Positions 35,750 to 44,772 of a DNA stretch of 64,000 bases are shown in pieces (the stretch's first letter is position 1; every line of letters begins with the position of its first letter). The DNA is from Halapricum desulfuricans. GTDB taxonomy: Archaea; Halobacteriota; Halobacteria; Halobacteriales; Haloarculaceae. The position numbers and the translations under genes are program-made. The stretch covers positions 186,001-250,000 of the forward strand of contig NZ_CP064791.1 of the NCBI RefSeq assembly GCF_017094465.1. Reading direction: 5' to 3'. The notes below the pieces were generated by a model. The model saw only the letters and a program-made list of their open reading frames with translations. It was not told the origin of the DNA and did no database searches.

Positions 35750-35809
35750 CTAGTGGTAGGACATGAGCTTCCCAAGCTCATAGCCCGGGTTCAATTCCCG
35801 GCCGGCGCA
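35739..35809 (+). tRNA. tRNA-Gly (CCC)
   Basis: The acceptor GCGCCGG pairs with CCGGCGC, discriminator A. The anticodon arm TGAGC-TTCCCAA-GCTCA gives anticodon CCC, and the T arm is CCGGG-TTCAATT-CCCGG. All arms pair. It borders a small AT-richer insertion. Confidence 0.94.
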
Positions 35810-36123
35810 GTGAGCGAGCCTGCGAGCGAACGAGCAGGTCAGGAATTGAATCACCACGGTTTCAATCCCGCAGTTGATCCTTGATCTGCTTGATGAGGGC
35901 GGACCTTGCGAAGAAGTAGCTGAGAAACTGATCGACTCGTTCCACGGTGATGGAGAATAGTGAGGCAGTACTACGTCGACTAGGTCACAGAGCTTTCCGA
36001 ACAGGAACTACAATCCGTGTTCGACGTTGCGGAACAGCTGGTCTGCCTGTTTGGAGTCGATCCGTCGTTTGGATTCTAACTATAGCAATATATTTATAAG
36101 TGTTATTGGTATAGTTGGAATAT
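35810..36123. other. Spacer with decayed coding fragment and promoter of the next gene
   Basis: Most of this 314-nt spacer has no gene. At 35989-36081 one plus frame reads like the C-terminal end of a protein (ELSEQELQSVFDVAEQL onward, ending FGF and a stop), but it is blocked upstream by an in-frame TAG, so it is probably a gene remnant. TATTTATAA at 36091-36099 is a good TATA element about 25-33 nt before the ATG at 36124. Confidence 0.45.
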
Positions 36124-37776
36124 ATGAGGCGTATCGAGATCGAGGTACTGCAGGAGCTACGGACGAAGCCCCACTCCATCTCAGAACTAGCGGAACGGTT
36201 AGACAAGAACCAGGGATGGATTTCAGAGGTTGTCTCAGAACTGGCGGACAAGCACCTCGTCGAGAAAGACGGGCAGATAGCATACGCAGACACGTTTACG
36301 GCAAGACTACAGAACAGCCTCTCCGAGCGGTACAATCTAAAAGAATTACTTGTGGGGAAGAAGGAGGGTATCCTTCGTGAACTACACAGAGAGTCGCAGA
36401 CAGTATCTGAGCTTGAGAAGCAAGGATTTGCCTCCTCTACTGTGTATTCGGCACTGGATGATCTCCAAACACTGGGGGTAGTCACAAAGCAGGATGATGG
36501 CCGATACAGGGTCACCGATGAGACACTACAGCAGTATCTCACAGCGTCAAATACTGAAGGCACACACGGGGGAAAGTATGTGGCAGAAGAGGGGAAGATC
36601 GTGGTCGGCAGTAGAGGAGATGAGGCAGATGGTGAACCGACCGCTTTCTCCGCCTTCGAACGATACGGTGTTGAATACTATCCTGCTCAGGCGTATCGCT
36701 ACCAGAACGATTCCAGCCCAGGTATTGAGGAGGTTCTGATCCACGCCGTCAAAACCGCGGAAAACCGTAAACAGGCCACGATGGCCGTTGTCTTCTATCT
36801 CAAGCATCGATCGATATTGGAGTCCTCGGAACTGTGGAAACTCGCAAATAAATGGGATTGTGTCGAGGAGTGGGCCGATACCCTGGCATATGCGGACCAA
36901 CGCGACCCTAAGCACGGGGACCGGTTCCTTTCTTGGGATGAATTCACGTCGCTGGCTCAGGACTACGATGTCTTCCGCCGCGGATACCACCCGGAGGAAC
37001 GCCTTCAGGAAGGGCTTGAACAGCTGGGTGAAGCGCTCGATACGGAAGTCGATGCATACCTGCTGGGGGGCGGAAACTTGATTCTCCGAGGTTTAAAGGA
37101 TTCGACTAAGGACTTGGATATCGTCGTCGACGAAAGACAGTCGTTCCTGGAATTGGGTGAGGCACTCCGCGAGATAGGATACGAGGAGCGAACCGACTTG
37201 GAAGAAGCATACCAAGAACTCGACCCTGCAATCGTATTCGAGAAAGAAGGATCTCCGCGGTACGATATCTTCGTTGAAGCGGTGGCCGGCAAACTACAAC
37301 TAACGAAGGAGATGATGGACAGGGTCGACCAATCTTTTGAATACGGGAATCTGCGTATGCATCTGCTCTCCCTCACCGATATCTTCCTGTTCAAGTCTAT
37401 CACTGAACGAGAAGGCGACTTAGAGGACACAGCCCTGATCACACGTCAGGCCAGTTTAGACTGGAAAGCGATGCTCAAAGAGATCAAGAAGCAGGATAAA
37501 ATTGCAGGCCAATACTTTTCGTTTGCTGTCCTCGACACCATCGATATCCTGAAACAGCGCGAGAACATCGACCCGCCTATACATCAGAAACTGGTTTCAT
37601 ACTGTCTGGAAAAAGCATTGCTTGTCTCACTGGAAGAACCGAAAACGATCAAGGATCTCCGAGATGAACTCGATTTTCCCGACCACCGGATCTACAACAA
37701 ACTCCGGAAACTCGAAGAGGAAGGCCGGATCGAAGTAGACAGAGGAGGGACGCTCAACACGTATGCGATCAAGTAG
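36124..37776 (+). CDS. Winged-helix / nucleotidyltransferase-fold protein (accessory)
   Basis: 550 residues and AT-richer than its neighbours. An N-terminal winged helix (1-65, ISELAERLDKNQGWISEVV) and a second one (75-140, VSELEKQGFASSTVYSALDD) precede a middle helical region. Then comes a nucleotidyltransferase core near 310-335 (LLGGGNLILRGLKDSTKDLDIVVD, GGG...DxD pattern). A third winged helix closes the C-terminus (495-550). The GG and DxD motifs fit minimal NTases such as AbiEii/MenT-like toxins or DUF6036-type sensors, where the enzyme transfers nucleotides to tRNA or proteins. No antitoxin gene is adjacent, though a built-in HTH might regulate its own promoter. Location beside tRNA-Gly suggests horizontal transfer. 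Confidence 0.82.
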   Translation: MRRIEIEVLQELRTKPHSISELAERLDKNQGWISEVVSELADKHLVEKDGQIAYADTFTARLQNSLSERYNLKELLVGKKEGILRELHRESQTVSELEKQGFASSTVYSALDDLQTLGVVTKQDDGRYRVTDETLQQYLTASNTEGTHGGKYVAEEGKIVVGSRGDEADGEPTAFSAFERYGVEYYPAQAYRYQNDSSPGIEEVLIHAVKTAENRKQATMAVVFYLKHRSILESSELWKLANKWDCVEEWADTLAYADQRDPKHGDRFLSWDEFTSLAQDYDVFRRGYHPEERLQEGLEQLGEALDTEVDAYLLGGGNLILRGLKDSTKDLDIVVDERQSFLELGEALREIGYEERTDLEEAYQELDPAIVFEKEGSPRYDIFVEAVAGKLQLTKEMMDRVDQSFEYGNLRMHLLSLTDIFLFKSITEREGDLEDTALITRQASLDWKAMLKEIKKQDKIAGQYFSFAVLDTIDILKQRENIDPPIHQKLVSYCLEKALLVSLEEPKTIKDLRDELDFPDHRIYNKLRKLEEEGRIEVDRGGTLNTYAIK

Positions 37777-37810
37777 GCAACTCTGAGAGAGATCTACAGG
37801 CAGAGTAGGG

Positions 37811-38245
37811 CGAGTGCCTCGGGGTCATCCGGAAATCAAAGATTTCCGTGATCACGAGAATCGAAGATTCTCGGACGACTTGACCCCGAGGGTGAAGCCC
37901 GTCACCCGTGCAGTAATCCAAACAATTAATATAACAGAGATACTACGTGGTTGTAACGGTCAGAGAACACCCTCTAAAGGCGGAGTTGAAGACCTCAATT
38001 CCGCGCTGGCCGTGTCGCAGATTCGGAAACGTGGCCCCTCTCAACACGGTCCATTGGGCGTGAGACGGGGGTTTCAACGGGTCGAGTGGAGCGACCGACC
38101 TCCACGGACACACGCGGTGTGTTCGGGTGTTACTTCCAGCCGACCCCTTCACTGGGGAAGGTCGGAGGGAATTAAATTCCCTTGCCGGGCGCCGTGCCGA
38201 CCCTAAACAGGGAAGCCTCGGGGCTTGTCCCCGAGGTACTTCACT
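37811..38245. other. Structured non-coding element, transposon-end-like
   Basis: This region has no credible gene but is unusually rich in perfect hairpins. The left part (37817-37891) folds as an 11-bp outer stem (CCTCGGGGTCA/TGACCCCGAGG) enclosing two 8-bp hairpins, at 37830-37848 and 37855-37873. A 10-bp hairpin with one G-U lies at 37980-38004. The right end has an 8-bp hairpin CCTCGGGG/CCCCGAGG at 38216-38236. Both ends carry CCTCGGGG. This resembles a non-autonomous IS200/IS605-type element or a structured RNA. No TnpA or TnpB frame is present. Confidence 0.5.
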
Positions 38246-38249
38246 GGTT

Positions 38250-38272
38250 GAATCCTTGGTCCCAAAGGATTC
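38250..38272 (-). terminator. Hairpin after trpA, possible terminator
   Basis: GAATCCTT (38250-38257) pairs with AAGGATTC (38265-38272), an 8-bp stem with a 7-nt loop, 12 nt beyond the trpA stop. It could end trpCBA transcription or belong to the adjacent structured element. Confidence 0.35.
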
Positions 38273-38283
38273 GATAGCGCCGT

Positions 38284-39114
38284 TCACTCGCTTTCGACGG
38301 CCGCACCGACACCGCGCAACGCACCCGTCTTCAGCTCTCGCGCCTTCGCTTCGAGCTTCTCGGCGGTCTCGGCGACCGGTTCGTCGCGCTCGTGGCCCTC
38401 GGCGACGATGTCGACCAGCGCCGAGCCGACGATGACGCCGTCGGCACCGGCGCGAACGATCCGCTCGGCGTGCTCGCCGGTCTTGATCCCGAAGCCCACC
38501 GCCTTCGGGACGTCCCAGTCGCTGATACGCTCGAGCGTCTCGGCTGTCTGGTCGCTCACGTCCTCGCGAGCGCCCGTCACGCCCGTCCGGGCCTGGACGT
38601 AGACGTACCCGGAGACGCGCTCGCGCATGCTGTCGAGTCGGTCGTCGGTCGTCGTCGGCGCGACGATGAAGATCAGATCCAGGCCGAACTCGTCGCAGGC
38701 CTCTCTGAGCGGGTCGGCCTCCTCGGCGGGCAGATCGACGACGACGAACCCGGAGATTCCGACTTCAGCGGCGCGTTCGACGAACTTTCGGGGGCCGGCC
38801 TCGCTATCCCCGTACTGGAAGATGAGATTGTAGTAGGTCATACAGACGATCGGCACGTCCACGTCGACTTCCTCTACGAACTCGAAGTACCGCTCGGGCG
38901 TCATCCCCGCTTGCAGCGCCCGGACGATCGCGCTCTGGATGGTCGAGCCCTCGGCGATCGGCTCGGAGAAGGGCAGACCGAGTTCGATCACGTCAGCGCC
39001 GCCGCGTTCCAGCGCCCCGACGTACTCCAGCGAGGCCTCGTAGGAGGGATCGCCGGCGGCGAGATACGGGACGAAGGCCGGCTCCTCGGAGTCGAAGACC
39101 GCGTCGAGACTCAT
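38284..39114 (-). CDS. trpA: Tryptophan synthase alpha subunit
   Basis: 276 residues. A TIM barrel with the catalytic Glu in [11 protein letters not shown] near residue 43 and Asp in PYLAAGDPS near 23. The phosphate-binding [13 protein letters not shown] near 208 and [11 protein letters not shown] near 225 are present. It cleaves indole-3-glycerol phosphate to indole, passed to TrpB. Its ATG overlaps the trpB stop by 4 nt. A short Arg/Lys-rich region precedes the C-terminus. Confidence 0.97.
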   Translation of the reverse strand: MSLDAVFDSEEPAFVPYLAAGDPSYEASLEYVGALERGGADVIELGLPFSEPIAEGSTIQSAIVRALQAGMTPERYFEFVEEVDVDVPIVCMTYYNLIFQYGDSEAGPRKFVERAAEVGISGFVVVDLPAEEADPLREACDEFGLDLIFIVAPTTTDDRLDSMRERVSGYVYVQARTGVTGAREDVSDQTAETLERISDWDVPKAVGFGIKTGEHAERIVRAGADGVIVGSALVDIVAEGHERDEPVAETAEKLEAKARELKTGALRGVGAAVESE

Positions 39115-40394
39115 TCGCGGTCACCCCGACTGCCGAGGCGTCCGGCACCCACCTGCTCGAAGACGCTCATATCGGGTGCGACGTCCAGATCTCGTTTTGC
39201 AGTCTCTTCGATGACGGTTTCGAGGTCCTTGTCGCCCCGTCCGGAGACGTTGACGATCGTGAGATCCCCCACTCTTTCGGGGTGTTCTTCGAGGAACGCG
39301 AACGCATGGGCCGTTTCCAGCGCGGGGATGATCCCCTCGTCCTGGGAGAGCCTGTGGAACGCCTCCAGCGCGGCGTCGTCGTCGACGTTGACCGGCGTCA
39401 CCCGACCTTCGTCGACCAGATGCGCCAGCTCGGGGCCGACGCCCGAGTAATCGAGTCCGGCTGACACCGAGTGCGATTCCATGATCTGGCCGTCGCCGTC
39501 CTGCAGGAGTTTCGTCCGCGCCCCGTGGAGGACACCCTCGTTTCCGGTGGACAGCGACGCCGAGTTCGGCGCGACGCCCTCCTCCTCGTCGACGGTCAGC
39601 GAGGACCCTCCCGCTTCCACTGCAAACAGGTCTACGTCCTCGTCGGAAACGAAGTGGTGGAACGCGCCCATCGTGTTCGAGCCGCCGCCCGCACACGCGA
39701 CGACGGAGTCCGGGAGGCGGCCCGCTTTCGCCTGGATCTGCTCGCGGGCTTCCTCGGAGATGACCGACTGGAAGTCCCGGACCATCGACGGGAACGGGTG
39801 CGGACCGACGATCGAGCCGATCACGTAGTGGGTGTCCTCGACGTTGGTCGCCCAGTCGCGCATCGTCTCGGAGATCGCTTCCTTGAGCGTGCCGCGGCCG
39901 ACGGTGACGGGATTGACCTCCGCGCCGTTGATCCGCATGCGGAAGACGTTGGGTCGCTGGCGGGCGATGTCGGTCTCGCCCATGTAGATCTCGCAGGGCA
40001 TGTCCAGGTAGGCGGCGGCCATCGCCGTCGCGGTACCGTGCTGTCCCGCGCCGGTCTCGGCGATGATCCGGTCTTTGCCCATGTACTTGGCGAGCAGGAC
40101 CTGTCCGAGCGCGTTGTTGAGCTTGTGTGCCCCGCCGTGTAGCAGGTCCTCGCGTTTGAGATAGACCTCCGTGTCGTAGCGTTCGCTGAGCCGGTCGGCC
40201 CGCTGCAGCGGGATGGGCCGACCGCCGAAGTCCGCCAGTCGCTCGCGGAACTCGTCCATAAACCCGTCCTCGTTGTCGAGAACGTATCGCCGGTAGGCGT
40301 CCGCCAGTTCCTCGATCGCCGGCATCAACACTTCGGGGACGTACTGGCCCCCGTACTGTCCGAAACTCCCGTCGGCTGGTTCGTCCGTACTCAT
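39111..40394 (-). CDS. trpB: Tryptophan synthase beta subunit
   Basis: 427 residues, PLP-dependent. The PLP Lys sits in [14 protein letters not shown] near residue 87, the phosphate loop is [15 protein letters not shown] near 235, and [12 protein letters not shown] is near 114. This is a TrpB1-type enzyme paired with TrpA, condensing indole with serine. It overlaps both neighbours by 4 nt in the order trpC-trpB-trpA. Confidence 0.97.
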   Translation of the reverse strand: MSTDEPADGSFGQYGGQYVPEVLMPAIEELADAYRRYVLDNEDGFMDEFRERLADFGGRPIPLQRADRLSERYDTEVYLKREDLLHGGAHKLNNALGQVLLAKYMGKDRIIAETGAGQHGTATAMAAAYLDMPCEIYMGETDIARQRPNVFRMRINGAEVNPVTVGRGTLKEAISETMRDWATNVEDTHYVIGSIVGPHPFPSMVRDFQSVISEEAREQIQAKAGRLPDSVVACAGGGSNTMGAFHHFVSDEDVDLFAVEAGGSSLTVDEEEGVAPNSASLSTGNEGVLHGARTKLLQDGDGQIMESHSVSAGLDYSGVGPELAHLVDEGRVTPVNVDDDAALEAFHRLSQDEGIIPALETAHAFAFLEEHPERVGDLTIVNVSGRGDKDLETVIEETAKRDLDVAPDMSVFEQVGAGRLGSRGDRE

Positions 40395-41206
40395 AGATTC
40401 GTTAGTCGCTCCGTGTTCTTCTGCACGTCGCCGTCCATGATCGCGGATCCGATCAGCAGCGCGTCCGCCCCTGCCGAACGCATCCGCGCGGCGTCCTCGG
40501 GCGTTGCGATCCCGCTTTCGGCAATGAGCGTGACGCTCTCGGACCTTCGTCCTGCGTCCCCGCTCGACTGGCCGCCACGGACCAGCCGCCGCGCTTCCGG
40601 CGCGACCCGCTCGAACGTCGAGAGGTCGACCGCCAGTTTCGCCAGATCGCGGTTGTTGATCCCGACGATCTCCGCACCGGCCGCGAGCGCCGTCTCGACC
40701 TCCGTCTCGGTGTGGGTCTCGACGAGCACCTGAAACCCCCGGTCGTGGGCCGCCTCGATCAGGTCCGCGAGGTCATCGGTTCCCTCCTCTTGGAGAAAAC
40801 GCGCGATCAACAGGACGGCGTCGGCTTCGACGACGTCCAGTTGCGCCTCGTAGAGCAGAAAGTCCTTCCGGAGGACGGGTACGTCGACGGCCGCCCGGAC
40901 GCGTTCGAGCGTCTCCGGCGAGCCCCCGAAGTGCTCCGGCTCCGTGAGCACCGACAGCGCGGCCGCGCCGCCAGCGACCATCCGCTCGGCGAGCGCGACC
41001 GGGTCGTCCGTCCGCTCGCCGTCGGTCGTCGGACTCGTCGGTTTGACCTCGGCGATCACCGGCACCCGCCCGGCGGCCTCGGCGTCCGCGAACGCCGCCG
41101 GCAGCGACCGGGCCTCGACCGAGACTCGCCTGTCGGCCCCGCCTCTGTCGCGGGCCGCAGCCAGGATCGACTCGACTTCTGGGTCAATCTCTCCACTACT
41201 ATCCAT
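40391..41206 (-). CDS. trpC: Indole-3-glycerol-phosphate synthase
   Basis: 271 residues. A TIM barrel with [10 protein letters not shown] near 50 (catalytic Lys), [13 protein letters not shown] near 110, [15 protein letters not shown] near 180 and the C-terminal ALLIGSAIM phosphate site near 250. It closes carboxyphenylaminodeoxyribulose phosphate to indole-3-glycerol phosphate, the substrate of TrpA. It is the first gene of a trpCBA operon; the other trp genes are not in the window. Confidence 0.95.
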   Translation of the reverse strand: MDSSGEIDPEVESILAAARDRGGADRRVSVEARSLPAAFADAEAAGRVPVIAEVKPTSPTTDGERTDDPVALAERMVAGGAAALSVLTEPEHFGGSPETLERVRAAVDVPVLRKDFLLYEAQLDVVEADAVLLIARFLQEEGTDDLADLIEAAHDRGFQVLVETHTETEVETALAAGAEIVGINNRDLAKLAVDLSTFERVAPEARRLVRGGQSSGDAGRRSESVTLIAESGIATPEDAARMRSAGADALLIGSAIMDGDVQKNTERLTNL

Positions 41207-41232
41207 TATTGAACACTAATGGACACACTTGG

Positions 41233-41240
41233 GCATAAGA
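41233..41240 (-). promoter_or_regulatory. TATA-like element for trpCBA
   Basis: On the minus strand GTCTTATG lies 27-34 nt before the trpC ATG, the expected archaeal TATA position. An AT-rich stretch with direct ATTA repeats lies between it and the start. Confidence 0.4.
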
Positions 41241-41365
41241 CTTGCGTACTGCTTCTGGTCCAGCTGACTGGTCTACGGACTGCGACAATGCGGCTGGTCC
41301 AGTCGTGCACGGACTACCGACGGACGGAGATGTACGTTTTTAATCCGGGCGATCTATGCGTACGT

Positions 41366-41686
41366 ATGGATTCGTCTGACTCGCGTGATCGTCTGATCCC
41401 GATCGTCATCGGGCTCGTGGTCCTTTTCGCACCCGTGTTGATCCTCGCGCTCACGCTCGAGGTCCTCATTCTCACCGGCGATCTCGTTCTCGGGGAGTTG
41501 ACGCTGCTGGTGCTGCTCGAACTGTACCTCCTCGATCTCGTGGCGTTCGTCGTCCTCGCGTACGTCATCTACCGACTGACACTGTGGCTGGTCGAGCACC
41601 GCTCGCTCGACTCTCCTGACGAACTCCTGGAATCCGGACTCACTGGAAGCAACGACGATACCGACGACGAAGAAGACGATCGTTGA
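41366..41686 (+). CDS. Small haloarchaeal membrane protein
   Basis: 106 residues from MDSSDSRDRLIP; the upstream ATG at 41219 is rejected because its leader is not protein-like and a TATA-like TTTTTAAT lies just ahead of 41366. Two strong membrane helices (residues 12-36 and 45-72) and an acidic tail rich in Asp and Glu (TGSNDDTDDEED). No family recognised. Confidence 0.75.
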   Translation: MDSSDSRDRLIPIVIGLVVLFAPVLILALTLEVLILTGDLVLGELTLLVLLELYLLDLVAFVVLAYVIYRLTLWLVEHRSLDSPDELLESGLTGSNDDTDDEEDDR

Positions 41687-41755
41687 CTTCCTCCCCGCGC
41701 TGAAGCGCGAGGCTTTCTCCTCGATTATCCGTAAACGGATCCGCAAAGTCAATCG
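41687..41755. terminator. Convergent intergenic hairpins (possible terminator or IS end remnant)
   Basis: Two hairpins lie between convergent genes: CGCGC-TGAA-GCGCG near 41696-41709 flanked by CCTC/GAGG, and TCCGT-AA-ACGGA near 41728-41739. A CTTCCTCC...GGCTTTCTCC context resembles the sequence found after TnpB genes in haloarchaea. It could also simply end transcription from both sides. Confidence 0.4.
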
Positions 41756-42730
41756 TCACTTGAAGGCGCTCGCGACCAAAAGTGGGAAGACCAGCGTCGC
41801 CTCGGCCTCGACCAGCGTGTAGTTGGTTTCGTCTTCCTCTTTGATTTTGCCCCAGGAGACCGCCTCGCTGGGCGGTGCGCCGGACAGCGAACCGTCGCCT
41901 TCCATCCCGGTCGAGATGTAGACGACGTAATCCGCCCCGCCGCGGAAGAGGTTCGTCATGATCGCGTGGTGTTTCGGCAGCCCCGCGCCGACGGCGATCA
42001 GGCCGGTCGTGTCGGCCAGCAGGCCGTCCTCGATGAGCGAGTCGTAGTCGTCGAGAATCTCGATGCCGACCTCCGAATCGTAGGCCTGCCGATAGTAGTA
42101 CAGGAAGTTGCCGACCTCGGCGTCGGTCAGCGCCGGGCAGTAGACGGGCACGTCGTTGTCCGCGGCCTGTTTGAGCACCGAGTCCTCGTCCTCTAAGGTC
42201 TCGCCCAGTTCGCGTGCGAACGCCGTCGGGGTCCGGATCTTCTCCTCGGCGAAGAAGTCATCGAAGAAGTCATAGAGGTACTCCTCAAGCCAGACGTATC
42301 GATCGGAGGGCACGAAGAGGTTGCCGAGGCGGTTGATCCCCTGCTCGCGCAGCTCGGCCTCGTCTGCCTCCCACTCGCCCATCTTGAACGGCTTGGCCGT
42401 CTTGATGACGTCCTCGGTCAGCGATCCGGAGGTCGTGATGACGACGTCGACGTACCCCTCGCGGATCAGGTACGCGACGGCCTCGCGCAGTCCCGAGGAG
42501 ATGATATTGGAGGTGAACGTGAGATAGACCTTCGCATCCTGTTCCTGCATACGTTCGGCGATGTCGATCGCTTCGGCCAGCTGTGTCGCCTGAAAGCCCG
42601 TCGTCGCGTAGGAGTCCATCAGTTCCTCGAAGTCGAACTCCCCCCGAAAGTCGTAGCCACGAACGTCCGGGGTGTCGAGTTCCTCGTCGCTCCCGGGGAC
42701 GACGTTGTCGCGTGTCTCGTCGGCGTCCAT
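41756..42730 (-). CDS. dys: Deoxyhypusine synthase
   Basis: 324 residues. NAD-binding motifs TSNIISSGLREAVAYLI near 74, TTSGSLTEDVIK near 100 and STGMEGDGSLSGAPPSEAVSWGKI near 272, the latter ending in the catalytic Lys of SWGKI. It transfers the aminobutyl group of spermidine (or agmatine-based equivalents in archaea) to a lysine of translation factor aIF5A. In haloarchaea agmatine may replace spermidine; the sequence does not show which. Confidence 0.96.
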   Translation of the reverse strand: MDADETRDNVVPGSDEELDTPDVRGYDFRGEFDFEELMDSYATTGFQATQLAEAIDIAERMQEQDAKVYLTFTSNIISSGLREAVAYLIREGYVDVVITTSGSLTEDVIKTAKPFKMGEWEADEAELREQGINRLGNLFVPSDRYVWLEEYLYDFFDDFFAEEKIRTPTAFARELGETLEDEDSVLKQAADNDVPVYCPALTDAEVGNFLYYYRQAYDSEVGIEILDDYDSLIEDGLLADTTGLIAVGAGLPKHHAIMTNLFRGGADYVVYISTGMEGDGSLSGAPPSEAVSWGKIKEEDETNYTLVEAEATLVFPLLVASAFK

Positions 42731-42790
42731 GCAAGCGTCTACTCCAGGGAGCGGTTTGAATACCTCGAAATCGATCCGACAGTCTACAAC

Positions 42791-43645
42791 TCAATCGAGC
42801 GCGTGTCGGGGGACGATGTGAGGGTCGCCGTCGGGGTCGTGGCGGACGGAGGCGTCGACGTCGAAGACGTCCGCGAGCAACTGTTCGGTGACGACCTCCT
42901 CCGGCGGTCCCCAGTCGTAGACAGCTCCGTCCTCAAGAGCGACGAGATACTCCGCGAACCGCGTCGCCTGCTGGAGGTCGTGGAGCACGACACACACCGT
43001 CACGTCCCGCTCGTCGTTCAGCGTCCGGATGACCTCCATGACGCGAAGCTGGTGGTGGAGGTCCAGATACGTCGTCGGCTCGTCCAGCAGGAGAACGTCC
43101 GTGTCCTGTGCGAGCGCCATCGCGATGAACGCGAGTTGTTTTTGCCCGCCGGACAGCTCCGCGAGCGCGGTCTCCCGGAGGTGGTCGATGCCGGCGAGGT
43201 CGATCGCGCGGTCGATCGCCGCGTAGTCGTCTTCCGAGAGCGGATCGAGGAAGCCACGGTGTGGATAGCGGCCGTGGGTCACGAGGTCGGCAACCGTCAG
43301 CCCGCCCGGCGCGTCGTTCTCCTGGTCCAGCAGCCCGAGTTCGCGAGCGAGATCCGACACGGACCGCTCGTGGACGTCGCGGCCGTGCAACAGGACGGTC
43401 CCCGATTCCGGGCTCAGCTCGGCGGAGAGCCCCTTCAGGAGCGTCGACTTGCCGGAGCCGTTCGGCCCGACGAGCGCGGTGACTCTGCCGTCCGGGATGA
43501 CGAGGTGTTCGCAGTCGACGACGATCTCGTCGCCGTAACCGAGTTCGATATCCGACGCCAGCAGGGCGGCGTCTTCGATCGGTTCGGGGTCAGTCTCGTC
43601 TGGCGTCTGTGCTTCGGCCGTCGAGAGGAGTGGAATGTCCGGCAT
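42791..43645 (-). CDS. ABC transporter ATP-binding protein (iron/B12 type)
   Basis: 284 residues from MPDIPLLST; an unsupported longer frame overlaps the permease. Walker A GPNGSGKSTLL is near residue 60, the signature ELSGGQKQLAFIAMAL near 162 and Walker B VLLLDEPTTYLD near 182. A FepC/BtuD-type ATPase powering the FecCD permease encoded just upstream. The N-terminal 30 residues are a halophile-specific acidic extension. The start lies 2 nt after the permease stop, so one operon. Confidence 0.94.
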   Translation of the reverse strand: MPDIPLLSTAEAQTPDETDPEPIEDAALLASDIELGYGDEIVVDCEHLVIPDGRVTALVGPNGSGKSTLLKGLSAELSPESGTVLLHGRDVHERSVSDLARELGLLDQENDAPGGLTVADLVTHGRYPHRGFLDPLSEDDYAAIDRAIDLAGIDHLRETALAELSGGQKQLAFIAMALAQDTDVLLLDEPTTYLDLHHQLRVMEVIRTLNDERDVTVCVVLHDLQQATRFAEYLVALEDGAVYDWGPPEEVVTEQLLADVFDVDASVRHDPDGDPHIVPRHALD

Positions 43646-43647
43646 GG

Positions 43648-44769
43648 TCAAAACTCCGTGAACGAGTCGGTCCGGCGCAACAACAGCAGGAAGTACGGGC
43701 CACCGAGCAGGCCGGTCACGACGCCGACCGGGACCTGGGTGCCGGGCAGTGCAAGCCGTGCGAAGACGTCGGCGACGACGACCAGGGCCGGGCCCGCGAA
43801 CAGACACCCGGCCATCAGCTGGCGGTAGTCGCTGCCAACGAACGTGCGGACGACGTGTGGCACGACGAGGCCGACGAACCCGACCAGCCCGGCGACCGCG
43901 ACGGCGGCCGACGCGGCGACGATGGCGAGTGCGGACAGTCCGAACCGCATGTGCTCGACGCGCATCCCGAGCGAGCGTGCGGCGCGTTCGCCCAGCAGGA
44001 GCACGTCGAGCTGGCGGGCGCTGACCAGCGCGGCGGGCACGATCAGTAGCGTCGGTACTGCCACGATCCGGGCCTCGGGCCAGCCGACGCCGGTCAGCGA
44101 GCCGGCGAGCCACGCCACGGCCGTGCGCATCACGCCGTTGCTGTCGATGAAGTAGAACAGCCCGGTCTGGAGGCTGTTGAAGATCGTCCCCACGACGACG
44201 CCGGCGAGGACCAGTCGGACCGGAGTTGTACCGCCGCGCCACGCCACGGCATAGACCAGCAGGAACGCGGCGGTTCCACCGATCACGGCGGCCAGCGGGA
44301 GCAGGTACGCACCGAGCGAGAACAGCAGTGTGAACACGACGGCGACGCCCGCCCCCGAAGAGACCCCCAGGATGTACGGACTCGCGAGTTCGTTCCTGGT
44401 GATCGCCTGGAAGACGGCACCGGACACCGCGAGGTTGAGCCCGACGAACGCGGCGACGAGGACGCGGGGCAGCCGGCTGGTCCAGACGATGATCGTCGGG
44501 TTCGACAGCACGCCGAGATCGGCCGATAGACCCAGCGTCGCTGCGCCGCGTTCCCCGAGGACGAGCGTCGCGAGTACGTCGGGATCAGTCCAGACGGCCC
44601 GATCGAGCAGCGCGCGGACGGCTGTCTCCAGCGGCATCTCGTACGCGCCATATCTGACCTGTACGAGGCCGGCGATGACCGTCAGCAGAATGCTCGTCCC
44701 GATGATGCCGGCGAGCGTGGCGTCGAGATCGGGCGCGAGCGCGTCGTGAACGCGGCGTCGTCGTGACAT
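43648..44769 (-). CDS. FecCD-family ABC permease
   Basis: 373 residues, about ten predicted TM helices, typical of the BtuC/FecCD family. Landmarks are RLPRVLVAAFVGLNLAVSGAVFQAITRNELASP near 100-130 and GFVGLVVPHVVR near 320. It forms the homodimeric channel for iron-siderophore, haem or cobalamin import. It stands between the ATPase gene and the binding-protein gene, 3 nt from the latter. Confidence 0.95.
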   Translation of the reverse strand: MSRRRRVHDALAPDLDATLAGIIGTSILLTVIAGLVQVRYGAYEMPLETAVRALLDRAVWTDPDVLATLVLGERGAATLGLSADLGVLSNPTIIVWTSRLPRVLVAAFVGLNLAVSGAVFQAITRNELASPYILGVSSGAGVAVVFTLLFSLGAYLLPLAAVIGGTAAFLLVYAVAWRGGTTPVRLVLAGVVVGTIFNSLQTGLFYFIDSNGVMRTAVAWLAGSLTGVGWPEARIVAVPTLLIVPAALVSARQLDVLLLGERAARSLGMRVEHMRFGLSALAIVAASAAVAVAGLVGFVGLVVPHVVRTFVGSDYRQLMAGCLFAGPALVVVADVFARLALPGTQVPVGVVTGLLGGPYFLLLLRRTDSFTEF

Positions 44770-44772
44770 AGA

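Noticed and set aside
37814-38206. 130-codon plus-strand frame in the structured element
   Set aside because: Driven by palindromes, no start signal and no recognisable protein; treated as non-coding.
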